A DNA stretch of 64,000 nucleotides, from NCBI GenBank assembly GCA_016194745.1, contig JACQBA010000012.1, positions 211,224 to 275,223 on the forward strand, read 5' to 3'. The stretch is from Elusimicrobiota bacterium (GTDB lineage Bacteria; Elusimicrobiota; Elusimicrobia; UBA1565; JACRDR01). The position numbers and the translations under genes were made by a program. Under the pieces are notes generated by a model, which had not been told where the DNA came from, searched no databases, and saw only the letters and a program-made list of their open reading frames with translations. Shown piece by piece: positions 38,033 through 48,042 of the stretch; position 1 is the stretch's first letter, and the number at the start of each line of letters is the position of its first letter.

Positions 38033-39285
38033 GGTTTTCGCCGTCGCGACTGGACACGTACAAGAACTGCCCGAGGCAGTACAAGTTCCGCTACATCGAC
38101 CGCCTGCCCCGTAAGGGCACGACGGTCGAGGCGCACCTGGGCACGAGCGTGCACAAGGCGCTCGAGCTTCTGTACGCCGGACTTCAGCACGGCAAGCGGA
38201 TGACGGAGGCCGAGGTCGTTGCGGCGTACGAGGACGCTTGGACGAAAGGCGCCGAGCAGCCGATGACCTTCCACAACAAGAGCTATACACTGGAGGACTG
38301 GCGCCGTCTCGGCGTCGAATGCGTGACCTCCTATTACCGCGCCCATCAGCCGTTCGACGCCGATAAGACGGTCTCCGTCGAAGGGCGCCTCGGGTTCCCT
38401 CTTCAGATCCGGGACACGGACGGCGGCGGCGAGACCCCGGTGCGCATCGAGGGCTACATCGACCGCTTGGCCCTCGGGAGCGACGGCGTCTTCGAGATCC
38501 ACGACTATAAGACCGGCAAATCGCTGCCGACCCAGGCGGACAAGGATCAGGACTGGCAGCTCGCGATCTACAATATCGGCGTACTGGAGGCCTGGCCGGA
38601 CGCGCCCGGCGTGCGGCTCATCTGGCATTACCTCCGCCACGGGAAGGCGATCGTCTCGACCCGCTCGAAGGAGCAGCTCGAGTCCCTCAAAGGCGAGATC
38701 CGGTCCTTGATCGAGACGATCCGGCGGGACCAGGTGTTCGAGCCTACGAAGAGCGCGCTTTGCGATTGGTGCGACTATCGCGACGTCTGTCCTCTCTTCA
38801 AGCACGCCGAGGCGTGCGCGGCGCTGCCCGAGGCCCAGCGCGCCGAGGACAGCGGCGTCAAGCTCGTCGACGCCTACGCCGCGCTCGACCACCGCAAGAA
38901 GACTCTTCGGGAGGTAATCGCCGCCGTCGAGTCGGAGCAGGAGGACCTCGAGAAAAAGCTCCTCGATTTCGCCGACAGGGGGGGGCTGCAGACCGTCGCC
39001 GGCACCGACGCGACGATCGACGTCCACGAGAAGGAAGAGTACAAATTCCCGTCCCGGACGCAGGCGCCCGAGAAGATCGAGGCCATCGAGTCCAAGCTGA
39101 AGGAGACGGAGACTTGGACTCAGGTGTCCCGGCTGGATCCGAAATCGCTCATGGACGGCTTCAAGAAGCGGCGCTGGCCCGAGGCCGTCATGCAGATGAT
39201 CGAGGGCTGGGTGGACAAGCTCATCCGTCACGAGACCTCGAGATCCGTCCGGCTTCATCGCAGGAAGGACTCGGAAGAGGAGTAG
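38029..39285 (+). CDS. PD-(D/E)XK nuclease with predicted iron-sulfur cluster (RecB-family)
   Basis: A 418-residue protein of the RecB-like exonuclease family. The core is GYIDRLALGSDGVFEIHDYKTGK, giving the D...DxK residues of PD-(D/E)XK nucleases. One Cys in YKNCPRQYKFRY and three in CDWCDYRDVCPLF match the 4-Cys iron-sulfur staple known in AddB and Cas4. A helical C-terminal extension (about residues 285-418) includes a coiled coil. The GTG start overlaps rlmI. It lies just before addB and addA, hinting at a joint role in DNA-end processing. Confidence 0.85.
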   Translation: MRFSPSRLDTYKNCPRQYKFRYIDRLPRKGTTVEAHLGTSVHKALELLYAGLQHGKRMTEAEVVAAYEDAWTKGAEQPMTFHNKSYTLEDWRRLGVECVTSYYRAHQPFDADKTVSVEGRLGFPLQIRDTDGGGETPVRIEGYIDRLALGSDGVFEIHDYKTGKSLPTQADKDQDWQLAIYNIGVLEAWPDAPGVRLIWHYLRHGKAIVSTRSKEQLESLKGEIRSLIETIRRDQVFEPTKSALCDWCDYRDVCPLFKHAEACAALPEAQRAEDSGVKLVDAYAALDHRKKTLREVIAAVESEQEDLEKKLLDFADRGGLQTVAGTDATIDVHEKEEYKFPSRTQAPEKIEAIESKLKETETWTQVSRLDPKSLMDGFKKRRWPEAVMQMIEGWVDKLIRHETSRSVRLHRRKDSEEE

Positions 39286-39294
39286 ACGGGGCCC

Positions 39295-42200
39295 ATGCGC
39301 GTCCGGTTCGGCACTTTCCGGCAGCTCGAACGGGAGCTCTTGTCGCGCGTCGTCGAGATCAAGCGCCTCGACCCGTTGGCGCCGATCGCGATCGTCGCCC
39401 CGTCGCGCCGGGTGGCGGACCGCCTCGAGCGGCTTCTCGCCGTGGAGCGGGGGCTGTCGGCGATCGGCATCCGCTTCCACACGTTCCACAGCCTCGCGGT
39501 CGAGGTCGTGGAGGACGCAGGGGCGGCGGTGCTGCCCCTGGTCGCCGATCCCCTCTTCCACGATCGCCTCGTCGACGCGATCCTCGAGAACGATCCGTCT
39601 TTGGCCCGGCGCTTCGGCGGCACGGCGCGGCCCAAAGGCTTGGCGGCGGCGCTGCGCTCCAGCGTGCGCGACTTGATCGACGCCGGCGTCGAAGCGCGCG
39701 AGGTGATGGGGCATATCGGCGTCGATTGGCCGGAGGGACCCGCCGCGTCGCGGCGCTTGGCGGACCTCCTGGAGCTTCAAGAGCGCTACATGGCGGCGTT
39801 GGCTCGGCTCGAGGTTTCCTCGAGTTCCGCGTTGACGGTCGCGGCCTCCCGCGCGGCCGCGGGTTCGGCGCTGTTGGACGGCTACGCGGAAATCCTCTAC
39901 TACGGCTTCTACGATCTGACGGGTCTGCAGCTCGAGTTCTTCGAGCGCGTGACGGAGGCTCGCGAGTCCACGTTCTACTTTCCGTACCGGAAAGGGCATC
40001 CGGCGTTCAAGTTCTGCGACGATTTCTTCGAGCTGAAGCTGCACCGGGGCGGCGCGGCGCCCGAGCCGGCGCATGGAGAGGAGGACGCGGCCCTAAGCCC
40101 GGTCCTTGACGCGTTGTTCTCGCCCGAACGGTCGGCCGAGGCTCCGGAGGGCGCGGTCCGGATCTACAACGCCTCCGGAGCGCGGGACGAAGTTTGGCGC
40201 GTCTCCAAGGAGATCCTGCGCGTCGCGGAGGAGGAGGGCGTCGCCTTCGACGAGATCGGCGTCGTCGCGAGGACGCTCGAGCCGTATCGGTCCGCGATCT
40301 CGGAGGTATTCTCGGCGGACGCGGTTCCCTATGAGCTCGCGGAAGACGAGCCCCTCCTAAAGCATCCGTTCGCGAAGATGGCGCAGGAACTCCTGACGCT
40401 GCGCCGTCGCAATTTCCAAGCGACCGCGGTCCTCGACCTGGTCGAATCGCCGTACCTGCGCCTTCCGGCGCCGTTCGCCGACGCCAAGAGGCGCCGGTCG
40501 TGGTCCCGGCTCATCCACCGTCTGGGCGTGTCCGCCGGGTGGCTCGTATGGGAAGCGAAACTCAAGCGGGCGGCCGGGGAGGCGGAATCCGGCGCCGCGG
40601 CGCTGCTCGATCTCATCGACGCCTGGAGGAAACGCCTCGAAGCCCACGACGGCCGGCGCGGGTGGAAGGAATGGAGCGGCGTCGCGCGGCAGCTGGTCGA
40701 GGATTTCCTCGCGCTGCCCAAGGACGCGCAAGCCGCCGAGCGCGCGGCGCGCGAGGCCGCGTTCGCGGCGATCGACTCCCTGGCGGCGTTCGACGCGCTC
40801 GGGGCCGTCGACTGGGAGTTCTTTCTCGAGACGTTGGTCGAGCGCCTCGAGACCTCTGGAATCGAGACGCCGGGCCGGCGCGGCGTGCGCGTACTCAACG
40901 CGATGGACGCCCGGGGCGAGTCGTTCAAGGTGCTCTTTCTCATCGGCCTCCAAGAGGGGCTGTTCCCCCGGCAAGTGCGGGAGGACCCCATCCTGCGCGA
41001 CGAGGCGCGGGCGCGGCTGCGGCATCCCGGCGGCTATTGGATCGCGCGCAAGGGATCGGGACACGAGGAGGAGCGCCTCCTGTTCTACCTGTCCGCCGCG
41101 TCCGCGCGCGAGCGGCTCTACTGCGTTTTTTCCCGGTCCGACGAGGACGGCAAGGCCCAAGCGCCGTCCTGGTACCTCCGCGAAATCTGCCGCGCGGCGC
41201 GCCTGCCTCTCGCTTCCGCGGAACGAGTCGCCCGACAGCCTCGCGAGAGGATCATGCGCTGTCCGCCGGAATTCCTCTCGCCGCAGGAGGTGGCGCTGCG
41301 GCTCTCCTTCGCGGGTACGGACGCCTCGGGCTACATGGACGCCGTGGAGAGGGACGGCGCGCTCCTCCGAGGCAGCCCTGCGCGCATGCGCGCGCTCAAC
41401 GCGCGGGGCGCGGCGGGGCCGCTCGACGGCATCGTCGGTCCGATGGACGAGCTGAGCCGGAGGGTCGTCGCGCGGGGCGTCTCGCCGACGGGGTTGGACT
41501 CCTACGCGCGCTGCCCATTCCAGTACTTCGCGGGCCGCGTGCTGGAACTCGAGCAGGAAGAGGAGACCGTCGATCGCGGCGAGTTCGCCGCTTCGGAAAG
41601 GGGCCGCGCCTATCACGCCTGCCTCGAGCGCTTCTACGGCGCGCTGCGGGAGTCGGGCTATTGGTCGAAGCCCGGAAGCTCCTCGTGGCGGCCGGCGCTG
41701 AAATCCGCGGCCGATTCCGTCTTCGCGGAATACGGTTGGCGGGAAATGGGCGTATATCCGCTCGTCTGGGAGGCGGCGCGCACGGAGATGGTCCGCAATC
41801 TCGAGGCTTTCGTGGAGTGGGACATGGCGCGCATCGGGGAGACCAGGCTCGTTCCCAGCTATTTCGAACGTGAGCTCCGGGGGACCCTCGAGCTTCCAGC
41901 CTTGCCGGCGTCGCTGAAGGGTCTCGAGTTCCACGGGTTCGCGGACCGCATCGACGTCGACGAGGAGGGACGCAGATTCCAGATCGTGGACTACAAGAAG
42001 AGCCCGCCGAGGAAAAAAGTGGAGCAGCAGGTCTTCGGCGGGCGCATGCACCAGCCGCCCGTGTACGCGGAGCTGGCTCCGGATTCGCTGCCTTCGGGAA
42101 AGCCCTGGCATCTGGAAGGCGCGCACCTCTACGCGCTCGAGCCTTCCGAGGAAAGCGGCGAGCGGTTGTTTTCGTATTCCGGGCAGCAATGGCAGCGGGA

Positions 42201-42423
42201 TCGGAGCGCCGTGCTCGAGGGCATCGCCGTAAGTGTCGAGGAGATCGCCCAGGGGCGCTTTCCGATCCGGCCGGAGGACCAGGAGTTCGGCTACTGCAGT
42301 TTTTGCTCCTATTCGACGATCTGCCGAAAGAGCCACGGCAGGAGCCGAGACCGGGCGGAAGCGGAGTACGAGAACTCCGCGCTCAAGAAAATTCATGACC
42401 GCAAACGTCCAAAAGAAGCCTAA
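39295..42423 (+). CDS. addB: AddB-like exonuclease subunit
   Basis: A 1042-residue protein. The N-terminus (IAIVAPSRRVADRLERLLAV) corresponds to the helicase-fold beginning but lacks a Walker A GK(S/T), so the ATPase is probably inactive. The C-terminal nuclease carries GFADRIDVDEEGRRFQIVDYKK, and its iron-sulfur Cys lie in YARCPFQYF and YCSFCSYSTIC. AddB works with AddA to unwind and resect broken DNA ends for RecA. The length fits AddB. It overlaps the addA start by 29 bp. Confidence 0.88.
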   Translation: MRVRFGTFRQLERELLSRVVEIKRLDPLAPIAIVAPSRRVADRLERLLAVERGLSAIGIRFHTFHSLAVEVVEDAGAAVLPLVADPLFHDRLVDAILENDPSLARRFGGTARPKGLAAALRSSVRDLIDAGVEAREVMGHIGVDWPEGPAASRRLADLLELQERYMAALARLEVSSSSALTVAASRAAAGSALLDGYAEILYYGFYDLTGLQLEFFERVTEARESTFYFPYRKGHPAFKFCDDFFELKLHRGGAAPEPAHGEEDAALSPVLDALFSPERSAEAPEGAVRIYNASGARDEVWRVSKEILRVAEEEGVAFDEIGVVARTLEPYRSAISEVFSADAVPYELAEDEPLLKHPFAKMAQELLTLRRRNFQATAVLDLVESPYLRLPAPFADAKRRRSWSRLIHRLGVSAGWLVWEAKLKRAAGEAESGAAALLDLIDAWRKRLEAHDGRRGWKEWSGVARQLVEDFLALPKDAQAAERAAREAAFAAIDSLAAFDALGAVDWEFFLETLVERLETSGIETPGRRGVRVLNAMDARGESFKVLFLIGLQEGLFPRQVREDPILRDEARARLRHPGGYWIARKGSGHEEERLLFYLSAASARERLYCVFSRSDEDGKAQAPSWYLREICRAARLPLASAERVARQPRERIMRCPPEFLSPQEVALRLSFAGTDASGYMDAVERDGALLRGSPARMRALNARGAAGPLDGIVGPMDELSRRVVARGVSPTGLDSYARCPFQYFAGRVLELEQEEETVDRGEFAASERGRAYHACLERFYGALRESGYWSKPGSSSWRPALKSAADSVFAEYGWREMGVYPLVWEAARTEMVRNLEAFVEWDMARIGETRLVPSYFERELRGTLELPALPASLKGLEFHGFADRIDVDEEGRRFQIVDYKKSPPRKKVEQQVFGGRMHQPPVYAELAPDSLPSGKPWHLEGAHLYALEPSEESGERLFSYSGQQWQRDRSAVLEGIAVSVEEIAQGRFPIRPEDQEFGYCSFCSYSTICRKSHGRSRDRAEAEYENSALKKIHDRKRPKEA

Positions 42424-45400
42424 CGCCCCGGCGAGCGCCGCTCCCTCCGACAAGGAGAGCCGCGACCTCGCGCGCCTGACCCTCGACCGCAACGTGGTGG
42501 TCGAGGCCGGCGCCGGCACGGGCAAGACGACCTTGCTCACGGACCGCCTTCTATTTTTGCTCTTGGGAGCCGGCGTACCGATCACCGGGATCGTGGCGCT
42601 GACGTTCACCGAGAAGGCCGCCGGCGAGATTCGCGTGCGGTTGGGAGAACGGCTGCTCGATCTGCTCGAGCATTGGAAGGAAGGCGGGGAGCTCACGGAA
42701 TTCCGGCGGACGCAGTGCGAGCAGCTCGCGCGCGAGCTCAAGGACCGGTTCCATGTCGGGGCCAAGGCCGCCGCCGACCGCGCCCGGGCCGCGGTCGAGG
42801 ACATGGACAAGGCGATGATCGGCACGCTCCACGGCTTCGCCTCGAGGCTGCTGAGGGCCTATCCGCTTCAGGCGGGGCTCGACCCCGAGTTTCGTATCGA
42901 CGCCCGCGGGGAGCTGCTCGACGAGCTCTTCGAGGAGCAGTGGGCCCAGTGGCTCGACGCCGAGCTCGGCGAGGCGCCGCCGAGGAAGCGCCAGTGGCTG
43001 GCGGCTCTCGCCGCGTCGGAGCTCGAAACCCTGCGCGAGCTCGCGCGAGGGCTGTGCGCGCCGCGCGTCGATTTCGACCGCGCGCTGGAGCCGCCCGAGG
43101 CACTGGAGCGCTGGCTCGAGGAGACGGCGGCATTCCTCGACGCCGAGGTCGCGGCGCAGCCGGCGGTGACGGGCGGGATGCCCAAGAGGCTCGGGGCGGC
43201 GGCCGAACGCCTGCGCGCCCTGGCCAAACGGCGGGATGCGGATTTGGGATCGGCCGATCTGCCCAGCGGCTCATGGCCTAAATCGTGGTCCGTCGAAAAT
43301 CGCAAGGAGTGCGAACGGGCGGTCGCGCTCGCCGAGGAGTCCTCGGCCGACGGCGAGCGGCTCGCGCGACAGGCGGCCGAGCTCGTATTGCCGTTCTGCC
43401 GGGCGTTTCGACGGGCGTCCAATCGCCGGGGCATCGTCTCGTTCGACGATCTGCTGATCGCCGCGCGCGATCTCGTCCGCGACCATCTAGACGTGCGCGA
43501 GGAACTAAAGGCGAAGTTCTCCACGTTCCTGATCGACGAGTTCCAGGACACCGACCCGCTCCAAGGAGAGATGCTCCTCTACCTCGCGGAGAAGCGGGGA
43601 CGCGGCGCGCGGCGCTGGGCGGACGCGGAGCTCGAGCCCGGCAAGCTATTCGTCGTCGGCGACCCGAAGCAGTCGATCTATCGATTCCGCGGCGCCGACC
43701 TCGCCGCCTTCGAAGGGTTCGTCCGCCATATGACCGAGCGCGAACCGAAGGCTCTGACCTGCGCGCTGACCTCCAATTTCCGCTCGTGCGGCGAGATCCT
43801 CGACGCGGTCAACGCGGTGTTCCCGCGCCTCATGCGCTATGCGGAAGGGTCCCAGCCGCCCTACCGCGCTATCGAGTGCGGGCGGGCGGCGCCGGCCGAG
43901 AGCCGGCCGCGCGGCGTGGAGTTCGCCGTCGTCGCGGCGCCGGAATCCGGAACGCTTCGGGCCGACGACGTCCGCGACGCCGAGGCGCGCTGGATCGTCG
44001 AGTGGATCGAGACGAACGCGAAGAGCTATCAGCTGAAGGACATCGCGATCCTGCTGCGTACCGCGACGTCGCTATCGACGTACTTGGACGCCCTCAAGGA
44101 GCGTGGCATCGCCTACGTGGTGGAAGCGGAGAAGTACTTCTTCGGGACCCAGGAGGTCTTGGACGTCCTCAATCTGCTGCGCGCGCTGGACGACCCGGAG
44201 GACCGCGTCGCGCTGACGGGAGTCCTTCGCTCGCCTTTGGTCGGCTTGACGGATGCCGACGTCGCCCGGATCGCTTTCGCGCGGGGCTTGGACTACCGCC
44301 GGCCTCTCGCGGTCAAGGTCGACGGCGCGGACCGCGTCCGCCGGCTGTTCTCGTCCCTCAAGGACCTGCGGGAGACGGTGGGCCGCGTTCCGCTCGCCGA
44401 ACTCGTCCGGCGGGTCGAGGAGCGCTTCCAAGTCGTGGAGCTCCTCTCCGCGGCGTACCACGGGGAGCAGACGGCGTCCAATCTCGGCAAGATCGCCCGG
44501 ATGGCGGAGCGCGCCTCGGACGCGCGCGGCATGACGCTCAAGGGCTTCATCGAGCGCGTCGCCAAGGACGTCGCCGAGGCGACGGAAGAAGGGGAAAGTC
44601 CCCTCGCGGACGAGCACTTCGACGCGGTGAGGATCCTCACGATCCATAAGGCGAAGGGCCTCGAGTATCCGGTCGTCATCGTCCCGAACCTCGCGGGCCA
44701 ATCGGTGGCCGGACGCGAGAAGCCGGTGGTCCGGCTCGATTGGTCCGGGCCGGCGGCGGGAATCCATCTTCCCAAGGCGGGGACGTCGATGGCGGCGCGC
44801 TACCTGCATGCGCGGGAGAGCCGGCGGGAAGCGGACGAAGCGGTGCGGCTGCTCTACGTCGCCGCGACGCGCGCGAAGGAACGGCTGATCTGCGTGGGCG
44901 CGGAGAACGGAAAAACCGGCTCCTTCGCGAGCCTGCTCGAAGGCGGCCGCGCATGGCCCTCGTTGGCCGGCGCGGTGAGAACGGACGTCGCCGCGGCGCC
45001 GCAGGGCGAGACGCTCCGCCGTCGCGCGGCGCCGGCGGATGACGCCGGGATCAAGGACGTGGACGCTCTGGCCAGACGATGGCGAGAGCGGTCGCGGCGA
45101 CGGGACGCTCTTCAAGAAAAGCCGAGAACTCTCGCCGCCACGGCCGCCGGCGGGGAGTCCGACTCCGCCCGTACGCGTCCGGTCGATCAGTCCGCGGGAC
45201 CGGGCGGCGCGGCTTTGGGCAGCCTCTGCCATCTCGTGTTGCAGCGTTGGGACTTTCGCGGCAAGGCGGATATCGTGGACGCGGTCCGCGCCGCGCGAGA
45301 AGCGCTCTCGAGGCTGGATCCGATAAGGGACTGGGACGCGATCGAACGCGAGGGCGCGGCGATCCTCCGGGCGTTCCTGGGCTCCAATACCGCCGCCGAG

Positions 45401-45685
45401 CTCTCGAGAGCCGAGATCCTCGGCCGCGAGATGCCGTTCCTGTACGGCGAGGACGGCACGGTCGTGCGCGGGAGCATCGATCTCCTGTACCGACTGGACG
45501 GCAGCCTGTTCGTCGCGGATTACAAGAGCGACCGATACTCGGACAAGGAACTTCCCGCCGTGATCCGCCGCCACGAGGCTCAGGCGCGCGTCTATCAGGA
45601 GGCCGTACGCAGGGCGCTCGGGATCCGAGACGTGCGGTGCCGCCTGATCTTCCTCCGCACGGGCGCGAGCGAGGAACTGGCATGA
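42395..45685 (+). CDS. addA: AddA-like UvrD-family helicase/nuclease
   Basis: A 1096-residue protein with a complete set of UvrD/Rep helicase motifs: motif I VVEAGAGTGKTTLLTDR, motif Ia ALTFTEKAAGEIRVRL, motif II FLIDEFQDTDPLQ, motif III VVGDPKQSIYRFRGAD, motif V TIHKAKGLEYPVVIVPNL and motif VI LLYVAATRAKERL. A C-terminal PD-(D/E)XK nuclease domain (GSIDLLYRLDGSLFVADYKSD) completes the AddA architecture. The start at 42395 lies inside addB, implying coupling. It is followed directly by mtgA with a 4-base overlap. Confidence 0.93.
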   Translation: MTANVQKKPNAPASAAPSDKESRDLARLTLDRNVVVEAGAGTGKTTLLTDRLLFLLLGAGVPITGIVALTFTEKAAGEIRVRLGERLLDLLEHWKEGGELTEFRRTQCEQLARELKDRFHVGAKAAADRARAAVEDMDKAMIGTLHGFASRLLRAYPLQAGLDPEFRIDARGELLDELFEEQWAQWLDAELGEAPPRKRQWLAALAASELETLRELARGLCAPRVDFDRALEPPEALERWLEETAAFLDAEVAAQPAVTGGMPKRLGAAAERLRALAKRRDADLGSADLPSGSWPKSWSVENRKECERAVALAEESSADGERLARQAAELVLPFCRAFRRASNRRGIVSFDDLLIAARDLVRDHLDVREELKAKFSTFLIDEFQDTDPLQGEMLLYLAEKRGRGARRWADAELEPGKLFVVGDPKQSIYRFRGADLAAFEGFVRHMTEREPKALTCALTSNFRSCGEILDAVNAVFPRLMRYAEGSQPPYRAIECGRAAPAESRPRGVEFAVVAAPESGTLRADDVRDAEARWIVEWIETNAKSYQLKDIAILLRTATSLSTYLDALKERGIAYVVEAEKYFFGTQEVLDVLNLLRALDDPEDRVALTGVLRSPLVGLTDADVARIAFARGLDYRRPLAVKVDGADRVRRLFSSLKDLRETVGRVPLAELVRRVEERFQVVELLSAAYHGEQTASNLGKIARMAERASDARGMTLKGFIERVAKDVAEATEEGESPLADEHFDAVRILTIHKAKGLEYPVVIVPNLAGQSVAGREKPVVRLDWSGPAAGIHLPKAGTSMAARYLHARESRREADEAVRLLYVAATRAKERLICVGAENGKTGSFASLLEGGRAWPSLAGAVRTDVAAAPQGETLRRRAAPADDAGIKDVDALARRWRERSRRRDALQEKPRTLAATAAGGESDSARTRPVDQSAGPGGAALGSLCHLVLQRWDFRGKADIVDAVRAAREALSRLDPIRDWDAIEREGAAILRAFLGSNTAAELSRAEILGREMPFLYGEDGTVVRGSIDLLYRLDGSLFVADYKSDRYSDKELPAVIRRHEAQARVYQEAVRRALGIRDVRCRLIFLRTGASEELA

Positions 45686-46536
45686 CGACGCGCTCACTGC
45701 GCGCGCTGACGTTCGGCGTGCTCCCCGCGACGCTCGTCGTGACGGGGTGCCTCGTCTATCTCTTCTGGCTGCCCGACGTGTCGTACCTGGCCCGCGAGAA
45801 CCCGCGCACGACCGCCTACATCGAGCTGTACGTTCGGCGTACATTGGCCAAGAAGAAGAAGCCTCTCGTCATGATGAAGTGGGCGCGCATGGATGAGATA
45901 TCGCCGCACCTCAAGCACGCCGTCATCATCGCCGAGGACGACATGTTCTACAAGCACGGAGGCGTCGATTGGGACTCCGTCCGGCAGGCGCTGAAGCACG
46001 ATTGGGAAAAGAAGAAGTTCGCGCGCGGCGCGAGCACCATCACGCAGCAGGTCGCGCGCAACGTGTTCCTCTCGCCGAGCCGCAATCCTCTGCGCAAGAT
46101 CAAGGAGATCCTGATCGCCTACAAGCTCGAGCAGTACCTGAGCAAGGATAGGATCCTCGAGGTGTATCTCAACATCGCCGAATGGGGCGTCGGCGTCTAC
46201 GGCGTCCAGGCGGCGTCGGAGATCTACTTCGGAAAGGACGCGAAGGACATCAATCCGCAGGAGGCGGTCTCCCTGGCCGCCGCGCTGCCGAGCCCGTGGC
46301 GCCTCAATCCCGACGCGCCGCCGAAGAAGTGGCTCGAAAAGCGCAAAGACGTTCTCCTCGAGCGCATGCGAAAGGCGGGATATCTGCCGCCGGGGCTCCC
46401 CGAATCGGAGGTCTCTTTCCCGGAGGACCCGCCGTTGGGGGCCGAGGACGATGACGACGTGCCGGTCTCGACGCGGACGGCTCCGGCTCCACTCGAAGCG
46501 CCCGCGGTCCCGGGCGTCCCTCGGGCTACTCCCTAA
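45682..46536 (+). CDS. mtgA: Monofunctional peptidoglycan glycosyltransferase
   Basis: A 284-residue GT51 enzyme with an N-terminal membrane anchor (about residues 11-31). It polymerises lipid II into glycan strands. The catalytic Glu85 is in AEDDMFYKHGG; further GT51 motifs are RGASTITQQVARNVFLS, RKIKEILIAYKLEQYLSKDRILEVYLN and GVYGVQAASEIYFGKDA. There is no transpeptidase domain. The C-terminal 50 residues are acidic and Pro-rich. It overlaps addA by 4 bases and converges on ybeY with an 11-base overlap. Confidence 0.95.
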   Translation: MTTRSLRALTFGVLPATLVVTGCLVYLFWLPDVSYLARENPRTTAYIELYVRRTLAKKKKPLVMMKWARMDEISPHLKHAVIIAEDDMFYKHGGVDWDSVRQALKHDWEKKKFARGASTITQQVARNVFLSPSRNPLRKIKEILIAYKLEQYLSKDRILEVYLNIAEWGVGVYGVQAASEIYFGKDAKDINPQEAVSLAAALPSPWRLNPDAPPKKWLEKRKDVLLERMRKAGYLPPGLPESEVSFPEDPPLGAEDDDDVPVSTRTAPAPLEAPAVPGVPRATP

Positions 46537-46966
46537 GCAACGCTGCGACGATCGCGTCTTGGCGCGCGAACATCCGCTTGCGGTCCGCCGGCGCGTGGTC
46601 GTCGAAGCCCATCAAATGGAGCGTGCCGTGCACGGCGAGCGTGAGGAGTTCCTTGAGATGCGAATGCCCGAGCTCCTTGGCCTGCAGCCGCGCCTGATCC
46701 ACGGAAACATAGACGTCGCCAAACGGCTGCGAAGCGCCCCGAGGCCCGGCCGATTCATAAGGGAAGGCGATCACGTCGGTCGCGAAATCGTGGTTCAAAT
46801 ACTGCTTGTTGACCCGTCGGATCTCGCGGTTCGACATGAAGATGAGGTTGAGCTCCCCCGGCGAGGTCTTCTTGCGTCCGAGCGCGGCGGCGCAGGCGGC
46901 GCGGAAGAGCCGCTCCTTCCGGCACGACGCCGGAAGAAGGGCGCCGTGGAACAAGGTGATCTTCAT
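46526..46966 (-). CDS. ybeY: Endoribonuclease YbeY
   Basis: A 146-residue zinc-dependent RNase that matures 16S rRNA and takes part in ribosome quality control. The metal motif is TLAVHGTLHLMGFDDHAPAD (HxxxHxxxxxxH type). FATDVIAFPYES and FGDVYVSVDQARLQAKELG are family segments. The start at 46966 is chosen because a promoter (TTGGAC, 18 bases, TATACT at 46974-46979) ends 7 bases upstream. A longer start at 47041 would span this promoter. Confidence 0.93.
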   Translation of the reverse strand: MKITLFHGALLPASCRKERLFRAACAAALGRKKTSPGELNLIFMSNREIRRVNKQYLNHDFATDVIAFPYESAGPRGASQPFGDVYVSVDQARLQAKELGHSHLKELLTLAVHGTLHLMGFDDHAPADRKRMFARQDAIVAALLRE

Positions 46967-46973
46967 CCCGGCG

Positions 46974-47003
46974 AGTATAGGATGTTTGTCCTCAAGCGTC
47001 CAA
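46974..47003 (-). promoter_or_regulatory. Promoter of ybeY, leaderless
   Basis: On the minus strand TTGGAC (46998-47003), an 18-base spacer and TATACT (46974-46979), whose end is 7 bases from the ATG at 46966. Confidence 0.55.
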
Positions 47004-47141
47004 CATCGGTCGTAGCTCGGGCCTCCGATCGAATGGGCCATTAGACCTATGAAATGAGTGCCCCGCCTGCCCCTGCGCTGAGTCCGCCGCGGAGCTACAG
47101 TACATCGTAACGGCTGGAGGGCCGCCTACAGGAGGCCTTCC

Positions 47142-47996
47142 ATGCCATGCGCGACGTTGAAGAACGCCGTATCCGCAGCACTTCTCATCTCTCTGGCGGC
47201 CGGGCCGGCCCTCTCGCGTCCGGACTTCCCTGGAAGCATCGACACCCTGATCCAAGCCGGCGAAGACGTCCGAGTGATCCAGATTCATCACGTCTTAGAA
47301 GAGACCCAGAAGGCGGCGGCCCGCAGGGAAGCGATCGATTGCGTGAAGAATTACGCATACCTCGCGCCCGGCTCCGCCAGCGACCGGCTGAAGAACGCGG
47401 TCGCGCATCTCAACCCGCTGGCCGCCCAAGACGCGGAGGCGCGCGGCGCGCTTATCGGTCTGTTGGGCAGCGCCCGGGCCACCCATAAAATCATGGCCAT
47501 CGAGGCTCTCGCCGCCGTGGTCCGAGTCCCCGAGGTCAATGCGGCCGTCTTGTCCCTGGTCAAGGAGGGAGACTCGCAATCCCGCAAGATTCCGGTCGTT
47601 CCCGTGCCGTGGCCCAGGCCGCACCCCGCTCCTCCGCATGCCGGAGACGTTTCGCTGCACCTCGTGCGAAAGGCCGCGATCAGCGCTCTGGCTCCGATCG
47701 TCAAGGAAGCCCCGGCAGTGCGGGCCGCGATCCTAGATCGGCTGGGCGATGAGAATTACGAGGTGCGGAGCCTGGCCGTAAAGTCGCTTCATCCCCTGGT
47801 CACGCGCGACGCCGAAGTGAAGGACTCGCTTAGAAAGATGCTCCGCGATTCCCAGCAAGGCGTTCGCAACGACGCGGCCGCGGCTCTCGCCGCCTTTTGC
47901 GACGACAAGGAGATCGCGCTCGAGATATTCAACCACGCCAAGGAAGTCGCGACTCCGATCCTTACGCGCTGCGGCCACAGGCCGGCGGAGCTTTGA
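47142..47996 (+). CDS. Exported HEAT-repeat protein
   Basis: A 284-residue protein with a signal peptide (residues 1-25, ending ALS) and HEAT-like helical repeats: SARATHKIMAIEALAAVVR, LHLVRKAAISALAPIVKEA, ENYEVRSLAVKSLHPLV and SQQGVRNDAAAALAAF. HEAT repeats bind proteins; here the protein would work in the periplasm. A Pro-rich loop (VVPVPWPRPHPAPPHAG) splits the repeats. An AGGAGG ribosome-binding site supports the start. No enzyme motif is visible. Confidence 0.72.
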   Translation: MPCATLKNAVSAALLISLAAGPALSRPDFPGSIDTLIQAGEDVRVIQIHHVLEETQKAAARREAIDCVKNYAYLAPGSASDRLKNAVAHLNPLAAQDAEARGALIGLLGSARATHKIMAIEALAAVVRVPEVNAAVLSLVKEGDSQSRKIPVVPVPWPRPHPAPPHAGDVSLHLVRKAAISALAPIVKEAPAVRAAILDRLGDENYEVRSLAVKSLHPLVTRDAEVKDSLRKMLRDSQQGVRNDAAAALAAFCDDKEIALEIFNHAKEVATPILTRCGHRPAEL

Positions 47997-48042
47997 TTCG
48001 GCCGTCCGTCATTAGGCCATAAGGTCCGACCGCGCGATTTGG

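Noticed and set aside
40357..42825. An 822-codon minus-strand open frame over addB and addA
   Set aside because: It is antisense to well-supported helicase-nuclease genes and has no recognisable domain.
46967..47041. Longer YbeY start
   Set aside because: A promoter with TATACT lies between this start and the ATG at 46966, and the extra residues do not resemble the family.
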